Below, one piece after another: positions 50,775 to 60,082 of a stretch of 64,000 nt of DNA. The notes under the pieces are model-generated. The model did no database searches. It had not been told where the DNA came from and was given only the letters and a program-made list of their open reading frames with translations. Source of the stretch: an uncultured Rhodospirillales bacterium (GTDB lineage: Bacteria; Pseudomonadota; Alphaproteobacteria; Rhodospirillales; JABHCV01). Where the stretch lies: positions 1-64,000 of the forward strand of contig CALKND010000017.1 in the NCBI GenBank assembly GCA_938092065.1. The letters are read 5' to 3'. How positions within the stretch are numbered: position 1 is the first letter of the stretch; every line of letters begins with the position of its first letter. Both the position numbers and the translations under genes were made by a program.

Positions 50775-52046
50775 TCAGCGATTAATAGCGCGCCAGCCTA
50801 TGTCTGTACGGTTAAAACCACCTGGCCAGTCAATCTTGGCAACCGCTTTATAGGCAAGCTTTTGCGCGGCGGCGACGTTTTTGGCTTTTGTGGTGACGCC
50901 CAGAACCCGTCCACCTGCGGCAAAAAGCTTACCGTTCTCAGATTTCGTCCCAGAGTGAAAAACAAACACACCGTCCATGTCACCGGCTTCCTTGACGCCC
51001 TTGATCTCTGTCCCATTTTTGTAGCCTCCCGGATAACCTTTTGTGGCCATAACCACAACCAATGTGACATCGTCGTGCCATTTCAGTTTGATTTTATCCA
51101 GCGTTCCCTCGGCGGAGGCAACCAGGGCGTCCAGAATGTCTGACTTTAGGGCAATCATCAGCGGCTGACATTCCGGATCGCCGAAGCGCACATTGTATTC
51201 AATCAACTGTGGGCCTTTGCTTGTAATCATAAGCCCGGCATAAAGAACCCCTTTGTAGGGCCTGCCCTCGTTGGCCATGGCATTGATTGTTGGTTTGATG
51301 ATTTCATCCATGATACTCTTTGCCATGGTATCATCAATGACAGGGGCCGGGGTATAGGCGCCCATTCCGCCCGTATTGGGGCCCTCGTCGCCGTCGTAGG
51401 CGGCCTTGTGATCTTGGGCGGAGCGAAGGGCCACAGCACTTTTTCCATCTACAAGTACAAAGAAACTAGCCTCTTCGCCTTCCATGAATTCTTCAATGAT
51501 GACTTCGTCACCAGCACCGCCAAAAGCGTGCTCGGTCATGATGTGGTCAACAGCAGCGTATGCTTGATTTTTGTTTTGGCAGACGATTACACCTTTGCCG
51601 GCGGCAAGACCGTCTGCCTTTACGACGATAGGGGTTTGGTTACGCAGGATAAATTCCTTGGCACTTTCGGGCTTGTCGAAGCGACCATATTTGGCGCTGG
51701 GTATGCTGTACTTTGAACAAAGGTCCTTCATGAACCCTTTAGACCCTTCCAGCGCTGCTGCAGCAGCGCTGGGCCCAAAGGCCTTGATGTTTAGCGCTTC
51801 TAGTTTGTCTACTATACCATCGACTAAGGGCGCTTCTGGGCCAACGACGACAAAATTAATTTTGTTGTCAGAGGCAAAGGTGACAAGGGCGTCTACATTA
51901 TCAGCAGCTATATCAACGCAGATGGCAATGTTAGCTATTCCAGCATTACCGGGGGCGCAAAATAACTCGTCGCATCTTGGTGATTTTGCGATGGCCCAGC
52001 ACAGGGAATGTTCCCGCCCACCCGAACCAACAACCAAAATTTTCAT
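50775..52046 (-). CDS. purD: Phosphoribosylamine-glycine ligase
   Basis: This 423-residue ATP-grasp enzyme makes GAR in purine synthesis. ATG 52046 (MKILVVGSGGREHSLCW) is chosen, since AAGGAAGAG lies just before it; an in-frame start 39 bp earlier was rejected. Landmarks are VVGPEAPLVDGIVD, SKGFMKDLCSKYSIPSAKYGRF, KADGLAAGKGVIVC and the catalytic loop NTGGMGAYTPAP, with EYNVRFGDPECQPLM for metal binding. It is divergent from xseA with a 44-bp gap, a conserved arrangement in alphaproteobacteria. Confidence 0.94.
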   Translation of the reverse strand: MKILVVGSGGREHSLCWAIAKSPRCDELFCAPGNAGIANIAICVDIAADNVDALVTFASDNKINFVVVGPEAPLVDGIVDKLEALNIKAFGPSAAAAALEGSKGFMKDLCSKYSIPSAKYGRFDKPESAKEFILRNQTPIVVKADGLAAGKGVIVCQNKNQAYAAVDHIMTEHAFGGAGDEVIIEEFMEGEEASFFVLVDGKSAVALRSAQDHKAAYDGDEGPNTGGMGAYTPAPVIDDTMAKSIMDEIIKPTINAMANEGRPYKGVLYAGLMITSKGPQLIEYNVRFGDPECQPLMIALKSDILDALVASAEGTLDKIKLKWHDDVTLVVVMATKGYPGGYKNGTEIKGVKEAGDMDGVFVFHSGTKSENGKLFAAGGRVLGVTTKAKNVAAAQKLAYKAVAKIDWPGGFNRTDIGWRAINR

Positions 52047-52090
52047 GATTACTCTTCCTTTAATTGCACCTTTGTGCCACAGCATACATA

Positions 52091-53539
52091 ATGTCTGCTA
52101 TGACTGAAAACCCATCCATTGAAGAATCTTTACATAATCTTCCAGAACTGTCTGTAGCCGAGCTGTCAAAGGTTCTGAAAAGCACGCTAGAGGAAAGTTT
52201 CCCACGGGTTCGGGTGCGCGGTGAGATCACTGGTTTCAAGCGTGCCACATCAGGTCATATGTACATGCGCTTGAAGGATGATGATGCGGTGCTGGACGGA
52301 GTTTGCTGGCGTGGCACGGCAGGGCGGTTGTCTCTTGTCCCTGAAGATGGCATGGAAATTATCGCCACAGGTCGCATTACCTCATATGGAGCGCGCTCAA
52401 GTTATCAAATCGTCATAGATTCTATGGAACTTGCCGGTGAAGGCGCGTTATTGAAATTATTAGAGGATCGTAAAAGAAAGCTGGCTGAAGAAGGTTTGTT
52501 TGGTGCGAGCCGAAAACAAGGCTTACCATTTTTACCTCAGGTTGTTGGTGTTGTTAGCTCTCCTACAGGGGCTGTTATCCGGGATATCTTACACCGCTTG
52601 TCTCATCGCTTTCCTGTCCGGGTTGTTCTTTGGCCGGTTGTGGTGCAGGGCGCTGCGGCAGCGGTAGAAATCAGTGCGGCGATTGATGGTTTTGCCGCTT
52701 TAGATGGTAAAGGCGATATACCTCGCCCTGATCTTTTGATTGTAGCGCGCGGTGGAGGTTCCCTTGAAGATCTGATGGCCTTTAATGAAGAAATAGTGGT
52801 TCGTGCGGCGGCGGCTTGTTCCATCCCCTTGATATCTGCTGTTGGCCATGAAACTGATACCACACTTATTGACTTTGTTTCAGACCTGCGTGCCCCAACA
52901 CCAACGGCGGCAGCAGAAATTGCGGTTCCGGTACGAAGCGAATTGTTGGCTCAGGTGATGGATGACGCTCTGCGGCTTCTGAACGCTATGGGTCGTAACC
53001 TGACCCACAACAAAGTCATCCTCGACGGGTTGGGCCGTGGCTTGCCTAATCTACGCCGGGTTATTGAAGATGCTACTCAGAGACTTGATGACTGGGGTGA
53101 GCGGTTGGGGAACAGCCTGCGAGCAGGTATTTCAAGCCGTCGTGCTAGATTAGCTGAAGGTGCTGCGGCATTGCCCAAACCAGGACAGAGGATTGAACAC
53201 GCTCGTCTGCGGCTGGATAGTGAAATGCGGGCCATGATTCAGGCGGCAAAGGGCCAACAGACCGCACGCCAGCAGCGTCTTACACAGGCTTCGTCTCTGT
53301 TAGATAGCTTTTCCTACCAACGGGTTCTGGAACGTGGTTTTGCTCTTGTCAGTGACAGCGTGGGAAATGTTCTGGCCTCTTCTGGGGATGCTATAATGGG
53401 CACGGCACTGTCCATACAATTTTATGACGGTAATATTTCTGCTACAGCCTCCAGTAAATCTGTTAGAAATCCCGAAGGAAAGCCAAAACCTCGCAAAAGA
53501 AAAATGAAAGATGATGGAAATCAGGGTAGTCTGTTGTGA
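52091..53539 (+). CDS. xseA: Exodeoxyribonuclease VII large subunit
   Basis: This 482-residue nuclease subunit degrades single-stranded DNA from both ends. The OB-fold domain opens the protein (ELSKVLKSTLEESFPRVRVRGEITGF). The nuclease core contains VGVVSSPTGAVIRDIL, IVARGGGSLEDLMAFNEE, SAVGHETDTTLIDFVSDLRAPTPTAAAE and later LERGFALV. The central helical stretch forms the coiled coil. Start ATG 52091 is used (52064 and 52100 also possible). It overlaps the following M23 gene by 4 bp (GTGA). Confidence 0.93.
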   Translation: MSAMTENPSIEESLHNLPELSVAELSKVLKSTLEESFPRVRVRGEITGFKRATSGHMYMRLKDDDAVLDGVCWRGTAGRLSLVPEDGMEIIATGRITSYGARSSYQIVIDSMELAGEGALLKLLEDRKRKLAEEGLFGASRKQGLPFLPQVVGVVSSPTGAVIRDILHRLSHRFPVRVVLWPVVVQGAAAAVEISAAIDGFAALDGKGDIPRPDLLIVARGGGSLEDLMAFNEEIVVRAAAACSIPLISAVGHETDTTLIDFVSDLRAPTPTAAAEIAVPVRSELLAQVMDDALRLLNAMGRNLTHNKVILDGLGRGLPNLRRVIEDATQRLDDWGERLGNSLRAGISSRRARLAEGAAALPKPGQRIEHARLRLDSEMRAMIQAAKGQQTARQQRLTQASSLLDSFSYQRVLERGFALVSDSVGNVLASSGDAIMGTALSIQFYDGNISATASSKSVRNPEGKPKPRKRKMKDDGNQGSLL

Positions 53540-54348
53540 AACACCTCGTTTTTTGTCTCCTTTTTTCAGCGTTTCTTATTTCCCACGTTGTTGCTGAGGA
53601 AGTAAGCCTGCAAGGTAATCAAATGCAGGGAGGTTTGATTTTCGGGATGACTGAGCCCGGTAACCGGGTCGAGCTGAATGGTCAGGTGCTTCCAGTGTCG
53701 GCCAATGGCCATTTCCTGATAGGTTTTGGGCGTAATGCTAAGAAAGAGGCAACTCTAAAAATCACGGGCTTGGATGGTAGGGTTAATACACGGATTCTCA
53801 GGGTGGCGCCGCGGACCTATAAGACGCAACGTATCAATGGACTTCCTTCCCGTAAGGTCATCCCTAAGCCAAAAGATGTGGTTCGCATCAGGGCAGACAA
53901 TTCAGATATAGCTCGGGTTCGAGCACTAGATACCCGCCAGGCCTATTTTTCATCGGGCTTTATCTGGCCAGTGACGGGGCCAGTTTCTGGTGTTTTTGGA
54001 TCACAGAGAATTCTCAATGGTAAGCCAAAGAACCCTCATAACGGCACTGATATCGCAGCCCTCGAGGGAACTATTATCAAGGCACCAGCGGATGGTGTTG
54101 TTGAACTAGTTCATGAGAATATGTTCTACACGGGCAATACTCTGATGCTTGACCATGGATTTGGCCTTACCAGCGTTTATGCCCACATGAGCGCCTTGCT
54201 GGTTAACGAGGGCGATCTGGTTAAGCAAGGTACACCGATTGGCAAAGTCGGCAAAACTGGGCGGGTGACCGGGGCACATCTGCATTGGGGAGTGACCCTT
54301 AATCACACCCATTTAGATCCAGCTCTGATTGCCGGAGACATGAATTAA
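53536..54348 (+). CDS. Secreted M23 (LytM) metallopeptidase
   Basis: This is a 270-residue periplasmic murein peptidase. The signal peptide is 1-20 (cleavage after VVA), followed by an N-terminal beta domain (about 25-90) and the M23 domain. Zinc ligands are seen in HNGTDIA (His, Asp), the YAHMS strand and HLHWGV (His). Four-residue spacing and the KAPADGVVELVHENMFYTGNTLMLDHGFG core are canonical, so it should be active. It starts at GTG 53536, coupled to xseA, and converges with lpxL. Confidence 0.9.
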   Translation: MKHLVFCLLFSAFLISHVVAEEVSLQGNQMQGGLIFGMTEPGNRVELNGQVLPVSANGHFLIGFGRNAKKEATLKITGLDGRVNTRILRVAPRTYKTQRINGLPSRKVIPKPKDVVRIRADNSDIARVRALDTRQAYFSSGFIWPVTGPVSGVFGSQRILNGKPKNPHNGTDIAALEGTIIKAPADGVVELVHENMFYTGNTLMLDHGFGLTSVYAHMSALLVNEGDLVKQGTPIGKVGKTGRVTGAHLHWGVTLNHTHLDPALIAGDMN

Positions 54349-54377
54349 CGAAGATCGTCAATTAACGAAGATCATCC
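54344..54377. repeat. 17-bp tandem duplication over two convergent stop codons
   Basis: attaacgaagatcgtca (54344-54360) is followed by attaacgaagatcatcc (54361-54377). The copies cover the last codons and stop of both the M23 gene and lpxL, so the duplication has separated the two stop codons. Confidence 0.8.
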
Positions 54378-55246
54378 GGCCAGCGATTGTGCAGCCATAG
54401 CCACTGAGCCGGCTGTTCCCTGATCCAACCTTCAAGAACACCGTTGACCCTGGTCGTTATGTCCAGAATATCAGCCTGCTTGTTGCCGCTTGGTATGATT
54501 TCCAGAGGTGGATAACAGGTAATGCAAAAGTTTGGCCCCTGGAGCCTCTCCACCCTCACCGGGATTACTGGGCAACTGAATTTAAGGGCTAACTGGGCAA
54601 GGGCTGGGGCGCTCATGGCATCGTGTCCAAAAAATGGGGCTGCTATGCCATCATTCATTTTTTGATCAACTAGCATGCCTAGATGGCCACCTTGGGACAG
54701 TGCCTTCAATGCCAAGCGTGCGCCCTTAGCGCCTTTGGGGATCGGCGTGCAATCAATCAAGTGGCGTCTTTCGAACAGCTTTTCTACATAAGGATTGTTT
54801 GGCGCTCGGTAGACAAAATGCTGGGGCAGGCCGCGGGCAGAAATGCAAATAGCTGGGATTTCCCAATTGCCAAGGTGGCCAGTAAAGAGCAACCCTGGTT
54901 TGTCATCGTCACGCAAAAGTTCAAGGTATTCGTCTCCAACAAGTTTCACATGAGGCCTGTGGCCACCAACTCGGATACGGTTAAGAAGGGGATATTCAGT
55001 CACAGTACGACCAAGATTATCCCACATCTGGCAGACAAGATCTTCGATCTCATCTCTGGGTTTCTCTGGAAAGGCAATAGACATGTTGCGCCTAGCTCGG
55101 TTTGAGATGCTAAGCCTAGGCCCTATCAGACGCCCACTCCATCCTCCCAGAGCGGAAGCCCACGAAATTGGCAACAATTTCATTAACAAGAAAAAAAGAT
55201 AACTGGCCACGCCTTGCAATGGGTGGGATATGTAAAGCTTAAACAT
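54362..55246 (-). CDS. lpxL: Lipid A biosynthesis (lauroyl) acyltransferase
   Basis: This 294-residue inner-membrane LpxL/LpxM-type acyltransferase adds a secondary acyl chain to Kdo2-lipid IVA. The catalytic motif is HLGNWE (H-x4-E) near residue 123. FVYRAPNNPYVEKLF follows, GMLVDQKMNDGIAAPFFG is the acyl-acceptor site, and the ending QPAQWLWLHNRWP is family-typical. An N-terminal membrane anchor is present. Overlap with lpxK is 8 bp. Confidence 0.92.
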   Translation of the reverse strand: MFKLYISHPLQGVASYLFFLLMKLLPISWASALGGWSGRLIGPRLSISNRARRNMSIAFPEKPRDEIEDLVCQMWDNLGRTVTEYPLLNRIRVGGHRPHVKLVGDEYLELLRDDDKPGLLFTGHLGNWEIPAICISARGLPQHFVYRAPNNPYVEKLFERRHLIDCTPIPKGAKGARLALKALSQGGHLGMLVDQKMNDGIAAPFFGHDAMSAPALAQLALKFSCPVIPVRVERLQGPNFCITCYPPLEIIPSGNKQADILDITTRVNGVLEGWIREQPAQWLWLHNRWPDDLR

Positions 55247-56219
55247 GATCGATCTTATCTAGTAAAGTTTTAATAGATTCTTCGTTGTCCCATTCTAGGT
55301 TAATAGGGACAATTGTTACCTCCCTTAGGAAGGTTATGGGCAAACGCATAGCATCTTTTGCTGTACTCAGTAAAAGGGCGTTCTCCTTTTTTGCAGTGTT
55401 ACGAAGATGATTGATGTCTGCCTTGCTATAGGGGTGATGATCCGCGAAAGGGATTTTTTTTTGCACTATGCAGCCAAGACCTGTAATAGTTTCAAAAAAT
55501 TTAATAGGTCGCCCAATCCCCGTAAAGGCGACGACAGGTTTTCCTTCAATGTCTCCAGGCACTGGCCCTGGGACAAGGTAAGCGCTTATTGGGGAATGAC
55601 CGTAACTGGATACAAGGTCTATGGAACCAGTGCGGTCTTCACCGATGATCACCACGGCTTGGGCGCGGGCAAGTCCATCTGCAATTTTCTCTCTTAGGGG
55701 ACCAGCTGGTATTAATTTTTGGTTGCCAAAACCATAGCAGCCATCAATGACGATAATGGATAAATCTTTTTTTATGTAGGGATTCTGGAAACCATCATCC
55801 ATTATGATGATATCTGCACCCGCTTTGGCCGCCGCTATGCAACCTGCTCGGCGCTCACGCGAGACCCAAGTTGGGGCTTGTGCAGCGAGCAGTAATGGTT
55901 CGTCTCCAACGCGGGCAAACCCATGTTTTTCAGGCTCAACACGCAGGGGTCCCTTATCTTGGCCGCCATAGCCACGCGATAAAAAATGGACGTTCCTTCC
56001 TTTGGCCTGAAGCCGTTTTGCAAGATCAAGCGCTAAAGGTGTTTTTCCTGTGCCTCCTGTGACCAAGTTGCCAATGCAAATAACTGGTACTGGTGATGCC
56101 CAGGCAGTTGTAGTAGCAAGTCTTGTCTTGGTTACTAAGCCGTAAAACCAACCTAGTGGTGAAAGCAAGGCTGCGAGTGCTACCCTTTTATTTGATTGCC
56201 AGAAGTCTGGAGCTTGCAT
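55239..56219 (-). CDS. lpxK: Tetraacyldisaccharide 4'-kinase
   Basis: This 326-residue ATP-dependent kinase phosphorylates lipid A at 4'. The Walker A is GNLVTGGTGKTPLALDLA, preceded by the membrane-associated start (LLSPLGWFYGLV). The DDGFQNP motif with the catalytic Asp pair lies in ADIIIMDDGFQNP. VIDGCYGFGNQKLIPAGPLREK and FTGIGRPIKFFETITGLG are characteristic. It overlaps lpxL by 8 bp and shares one base with waaA. Confidence 0.93.
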   Translation of the reverse strand: MQAPDFWQSNKRVALAALLSPLGWFYGLVTKTRLATTTAWASPVPVICIGNLVTGGTGKTPLALDLAKRLQAKGRNVHFLSRGYGGQDKGPLRVEPEKHGFARVGDEPLLLAAQAPTWVSRERRAGCIAAAKAGADIIIMDDGFQNPYIKKDLSIIVIDGCYGFGNQKLIPAGPLREKIADGLARAQAVVIIGEDRTGSIDLVSSYGHSPISAYLVPGPVPGDIEGKPVVAFTGIGRPIKFFETITGLGCIVQKKIPFADHHPYSKADINHLRNTAKKENALLLSTAKDAMRLPITFLREVTIVPINLEWDNEESIKTLLDKIDHV

Positions 56220-57487
56220 CAGCGTCGCCTGAGAAGGAAGGGTTGAAGCTCATGAAGGACGGCCTCAAGAACACCAGATTGCTCTTCTGTAAACTGCCGG
56301 GCAGCTGTGGCTAATTGGCGGCATTCTTCTGGAGTTTCTATCAAGCGCTTGATTGTTTTGAGTAAGCTAATTTCATCCGAGACTTCAATACAGGCATTTT
56401 TTTTTGTTAACTGGGCAGTGATTTCTTTAAAGTTATCCATACGTTTGCCAAACACGATGGCACAGCCTAGGCGGGCCGCTTCTAGCGGGTTCTGTCCACC
56501 TACAGATACTAATGACTTCCCGATATAGACAATGGGAGCTAGCCGATAAAATATTCCTAGTTCTCCTAGGGTATCGGCAACATAAATGTCCGTAGTAGTG
56601 TTGATTTCTCCATTTGCTGAACGAATTTCTACACTCAACCCCATGTTTCTCAGATTTTTTGCGATCACTAAACCCCTGCCTGGATGACGTGGTACGATGA
56701 TACTCAGAATTTCCGGTTGCTTATCTTTTATAGACTTATGAATGCGTCCGACAATTTCTTCATCACCTTTGTGTGTGCTGGATGCGAGCCAGCAGGGCCT
56801 CTGTCCAATTGAGATAGATAACTTCCTCATAGCTTCTTGATCGGTTGTCAATGGTGGGGTGGAGAACTTAAGGTTTCCAACTGACTTTGAATTTTTAGCA
56901 CCTAATTCAGATAGCCGAAAAGCATCACTTTCGCTTTGGCCTAGACAAAGAGAGAAAGCGCTTAGAATTTCTTTGATCAGTCCTGGAAAACACTTCCAAT
57001 GCCTGAAGGACTTATCAGATATTCGACCATTCAGCAGCACCATGGGAACATTTAAAGTAGCAAAAAAGCTAATTATGTTAGGCCAGAATTCTGATTCTGT
57101 CCACAAAGCCAAATCAGGCTTCCAGTGGTTGAAAAACTTAGATATGTACGCCACTTGATCAACTGGAACAAATTGATGAAATGCTCCTTCAGGCAAGCGT
57201 TCGACCATTAATGAAGCAGAGGTAACTGTTCCTGTGGTTACTAGAACGTTCCATTCAGGATGATCGGTGCGAAGGCGCTCAATCAATGGTAACATGGAGA
57301 GAGACTCACCAACACTGGCCCCATGTACCCAGACCACTAATCCCTCTGGGCGGGAGATTGAGGCATCGCCAAGGCGTTCAGTAAAGCGTAACTGGCATTC
57401 CTTACCATTTACCAGCCTTCCAAATAGGTAAAACCGGATTAGGGGAAGTCCTAAATTGGTTAGAACCCTATAAAGAGACATCATCAT
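56219..57487 (-). CDS. waaA: 3-deoxy-D-manno-octulosonic acid transferase
   Basis: This 422-residue GT30 glycosyltransferase attaches Kdo to lipid IVA. The N-terminal anchor (about 1-25) is followed by VVWVHGASVGESLSMLPLIERL with the catalytic Glu, WTESEFWPNIISFF, then LASSTHKGDEEIVGRIHK and IVPRHPGRG for donor binding, and GGQNPLEAARLGCAIVFG near the end. It overlaps the DUF374 gene by 4 bp. Order and overlaps make lpxL-lpxK-waaA-DUF374-msbA one lipopolysaccharide-core operon. Confidence 0.93.
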   Translation of the reverse strand: MMMSLYRVLTNLGLPLIRFYLFGRLVNGKECQLRFTERLGDASISRPEGLVVWVHGASVGESLSMLPLIERLRTDHPEWNVLVTTGTVTSASLMVERLPEGAFHQFVPVDQVAYISKFFNHWKPDLALWTESEFWPNIISFFATLNVPMVLLNGRISDKSFRHWKCFPGLIKEILSAFSLCLGQSESDAFRLSELGAKNSKSVGNLKFSTPPLTTDQEAMRKLSISIGQRPCWLASSTHKGDEEIVGRIHKSIKDKQPEILSIIVPRHPGRGLVIAKNLRNMGLSVEIRSANGEINTTTDIYVADTLGELGIFYRLAPIVYIGKSLVSVGGQNPLEAARLGCAIVFGKRMDNFKEITAQLTKKNACIEVSDEISLLKTIKRLIETPEECRQLATAARQFTEEQSGVLEAVLHELQPFLLRRR

Positions 57488-58203
57488 GATAATATCTTTT
57501 CAACTTGGATGGCCTCGGGCTCTATGGGATCAAGGCCGCACAGGCGGTCCGCTTCGTTGCTGACAGCGTTTATAGCATCTTCAACTTTTTGTCGGGTTTT
57601 TTCGAGCATCAACTTGTCGTTGGTATTGGGAACTTTGATAGGTTCGCCCCAGACGAATACACCGCGACCAAAGGGAAGAGCAGCGATGAAGCGGTCCCAG
57701 GAGCCCAGGACTTTGGAGTTTGTAGAAGCGTAACCAATGGGGATAATGGGCACATTGGCAAGCCGTGCAATGGTCACAATACCTTCCTGCGCACGCATCC
57801 TTGGTCCTCGTGGCCCATCTGGTGTCAGACCCACATAATCGCCAGCCTTGACAGTTTTTACCATAGCACGCAGTGCTGTAGCCCCACCTTTTGACGTAGA
57901 TCCAATAATCGTTTTGATGCCTAAACGTGATACTGTGTCCGATAGAAAACGCCCATCTCTGTGCATAGAAATCATCATGTGTATAGGCTTTGTCCTATTC
58001 CAGCAGTGAGGCATCATTAACAAGCGACCGTGCCAGAAGCAGAGCAAGAATTTTTTATCTTTATCCCAAAATCTCTTGGGAATATCGCCACGGACAACAC
58101 TCCAGCGACTGGTCAGATATACAAACCGGATATAATAAGCTGCAAGGAGACACAAAAGCTCTTGTGCCATCTGGCTGCGAAGGATTTTCCTGCCCAGTTT
58201 CAC
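57484..58203 (-). CDS. DUF374 lysophospholipid acyltransferase family protein
   Basis: This 239-residue inner-membrane protein has an N-terminal membrane helix and an acyltransferase-like core. The family segments are LLCFWHGRLLMMPHCW (the His-containing block that stands for the HX4D site), MISMHRDGRFLSDTV, GSTSKGGATALRAM and VGLTPDGPRGPRMRAQEGI. Its position between waaA and msbA suggests a role in lipid A or Kdo-lipid handling, which is inference; the reaction has not been shown for this group. Confidence 0.88.
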   Translation of the reverse strand: MKLGRKILRSQMAQELLCLLAAYYIRFVYLTSRWSVVRGDIPKRFWDKDKKFLLCFWHGRLLMMPHCWNRTKPIHMMISMHRDGRFLSDTVSRLGIKTIIGSTSKGGATALRAMVKTVKAGDYVGLTPDGPRGPRMRAQEGIVTIARLANVPIIPIGYASTNSKVLGSWDRFIAALPFGRGVFVWGEPIKVPNTNDKLMLEKTRQKVEDAINAVSNEADRLCGLDPIEPEAIQVEKILS

Positions 58204-60035
58204 GGCACTACCGTTGCCTTGTCACTATTATTGGCAAATTGCAGGGCGTAAAGTTTGGCATAGGGACCGCCTTGTTCAATCAAGGCATGATGGCTTCCTG
58301 ATTGGATTATTCGTCCACCCTCAATCACATAAATTACATCTGCGTCTACAACAGTTGACAACCGGTGTGCAATAACCAATGTAGTCCGGCCACTCATCAA
58401 TTTATTTAGGGCAATTTGCACTTGGCGTTCGGACTCCGTGTCTAGCGCAGATGTAGCTTCATCAAGCAGCAAAATAGGAGAATTTTTTAGCATTGCCCGG
58501 GCTATGGCCAGTCTTTGTCGTTGACCTCCAGAAAGCTTGACCCCTTGCTCTCCAACGTGAGTGTCATAGCCTTGTGGGAGTTCTGTTATGAAGTCATGGG
58601 CGGCGGCCTGGCGTGCCGCATTATAAATTTCTTTGTTGCTGGCACCGCTTCGCCCATAGGCAATATTGGCGCGAACAGTATCATCGAAGAGAGTGATTTC
58701 CTGAGATACCAAGGCGATATTCTGGTGCAAGCTAGCCATGGTCACGTCCCGGACATCAATGCCGTCGATACTCACCCGACCCTTTTTGGTATCATAAAAG
58801 CGTGGTATAAGATTCAGGATGGTAGACTTTCCGGCCCCAGAGGGGCCAACAAGGGCAATACGCTTACCCGCTGGAACTTCTAGATAAACATCCGAAAGCA
58901 CCGGTGCATCAGAGCCATATGAAAAGGTTACGTTTGATACGGAAATGTCGCCTTTGATACTGTTCAATTCTTGCGCGTTCGGCCTATCAAAAAGAATTGG
59001 TCTTGTATCGAGAACATTAAATAGGCGCTGGGCACTAGCCAAACCTTCCTGAATGGAGACATTCAGATTGCCAAGCTTTTTCATAGGGTCATAAGCCATC
59101 AGTAGTGCAGTGATAAATGAAAAAAGTTCACCTGTTGTGCTGGAGCCGTCTATCACCTGAATGCCGCCATAGGCAATAACGATGGAAATGGCGACACCAC
59201 CCAATGTTTCCATAATAGGACTGACCATTGCGCGTATACGCGCTGCTTTGAAAGACAGCTTAAACAGTTTTTCTACCAGGACCTGGATACGGGTTTTTTC
59301 GTATTTTTCCATGCCATAAGCCTTAACAACGCGCATGCCTTGAAACGTTTGTGCCAGTAAAGTTACAAGTAAACCAGTTTCCACCTGTGAGTTAGCAGTA
59401 ACCTTACGCATGCGTCTTCCCAGCTTGACGATGGGTAGAATGGCAATGGGAAATATAAATATGGAAATGAAGGACAGTTCTATATTCTGATAGAACATCA
59501 CAATAACTAAGGCGATTAAAGACATAAAGTCCTTGCCAAGACTGGTCAGGGCTAGGGAGACAGTGTTACGCATCTGCATGATGTCAGATGTGAAGCGTGA
59601 AACTAATGTGCCTGTGGGGTTGTTGTGAAAAAAACCCAGGTCCAATTCAGTAAGGTGGCTATAAAGATTATTCTGAGCATCGGCAACAATGCGCATGCCG
59701 ACCCAGTTCATCAAAATGCTCTGTGTGTAATTGGCAAAACCTTTTATGGTAAACGTTAAAAGAACAGCAATGCTGACGAGCTTCAGCATGTCACGATCTT
59801 TGGCTATAAAAACGTCATCAATTATTGGTTTCATTAGCCATGCGGACATTCCTTGGGCTGCAGCCACGATAACCATGAAGAAAATAGCAAGAAAAATTTG
59901 CCCTACATAAGGGCGAATATATGCTCTCCCCAGTCGACCCATTAGGATGCCTGTGGACTGATGCTGATAATCAATCGATAATGTCTGGTCGTTCAATATC
60001 AATTTATCCTCTTCAAAGGAGCCAGACAATAACAT
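58200..60035 (-). CDS. msbA: Lipid A export ABC transporter MsbA
   Basis: This 611-residue half-transporter has six membrane helices (about residues 40-320) fused to an ATPase domain. It flips lipid A-core across the inner membrane. ATPase motifs are intact: GPSGAGKST (Walker A), KLSGGQRQRLAIARA (signature), ILLLDEATSALD (Walker B) and IAHRLST (H-loop). This contrasts with the altered motifs in the ABC gene at 39194. The start is uncertain: 60035, or ATG 59945 (MGRLGRAYIRPYVG), which would remove a hydrophilic 30-residue lead. It overlaps the DUF374 gene by 4 bp. Confidence 0.92.
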   Translation of the reverse strand: MLLSGSFEEDKLILNDQTLSIDYQHQSTGILMGRLGRAYIRPYVGQIFLAIFFMVIVAAAQGMSAWLMKPIIDDVFIAKDRDMLKLVSIAVLLTFTIKGFANYTQSILMNWVGMRIVADAQNNLYSHLTELDLGFFHNNPTGTLVSRFTSDIMQMRNTVSLALTSLGKDFMSLIALVIVMFYQNIELSFISIFIFPIAILPIVKLGRRMRKVTANSQVETGLLVTLLAQTFQGMRVVKAYGMEKYEKTRIQVLVEKLFKLSFKAARIRAMVSPIMETLGGVAISIVIAYGGIQVIDGSSTTGELFSFITALLMAYDPMKKLGNLNVSIQEGLASAQRLFNVLDTRPILFDRPNAQELNSIKGDISVSNVTFSYGSDAPVLSDVYLEVPAGKRIALVGPSGAGKSTILNLIPRFYDTKKGRVSIDGIDVRDVTMASLHQNIALVSQEITLFDDTVRANIAYGRSGASNKEIYNAARQAAAHDFITELPQGYDTHVGEQGVKLSGGQRQRLAIARAMLKNSPILLLDEATSALDTESERQVQIALNKLMSGRTTLVIAHRLSTVVDADVIYVIEGGRIIQSGSHHALIEQGGPYAKLYALQFANNSDKATVVP

Positions 60036-60082
60036 GGAGGCGCTTGATCACCAACGTCTCTAGAGTATTGGGAGGGTTTTTT

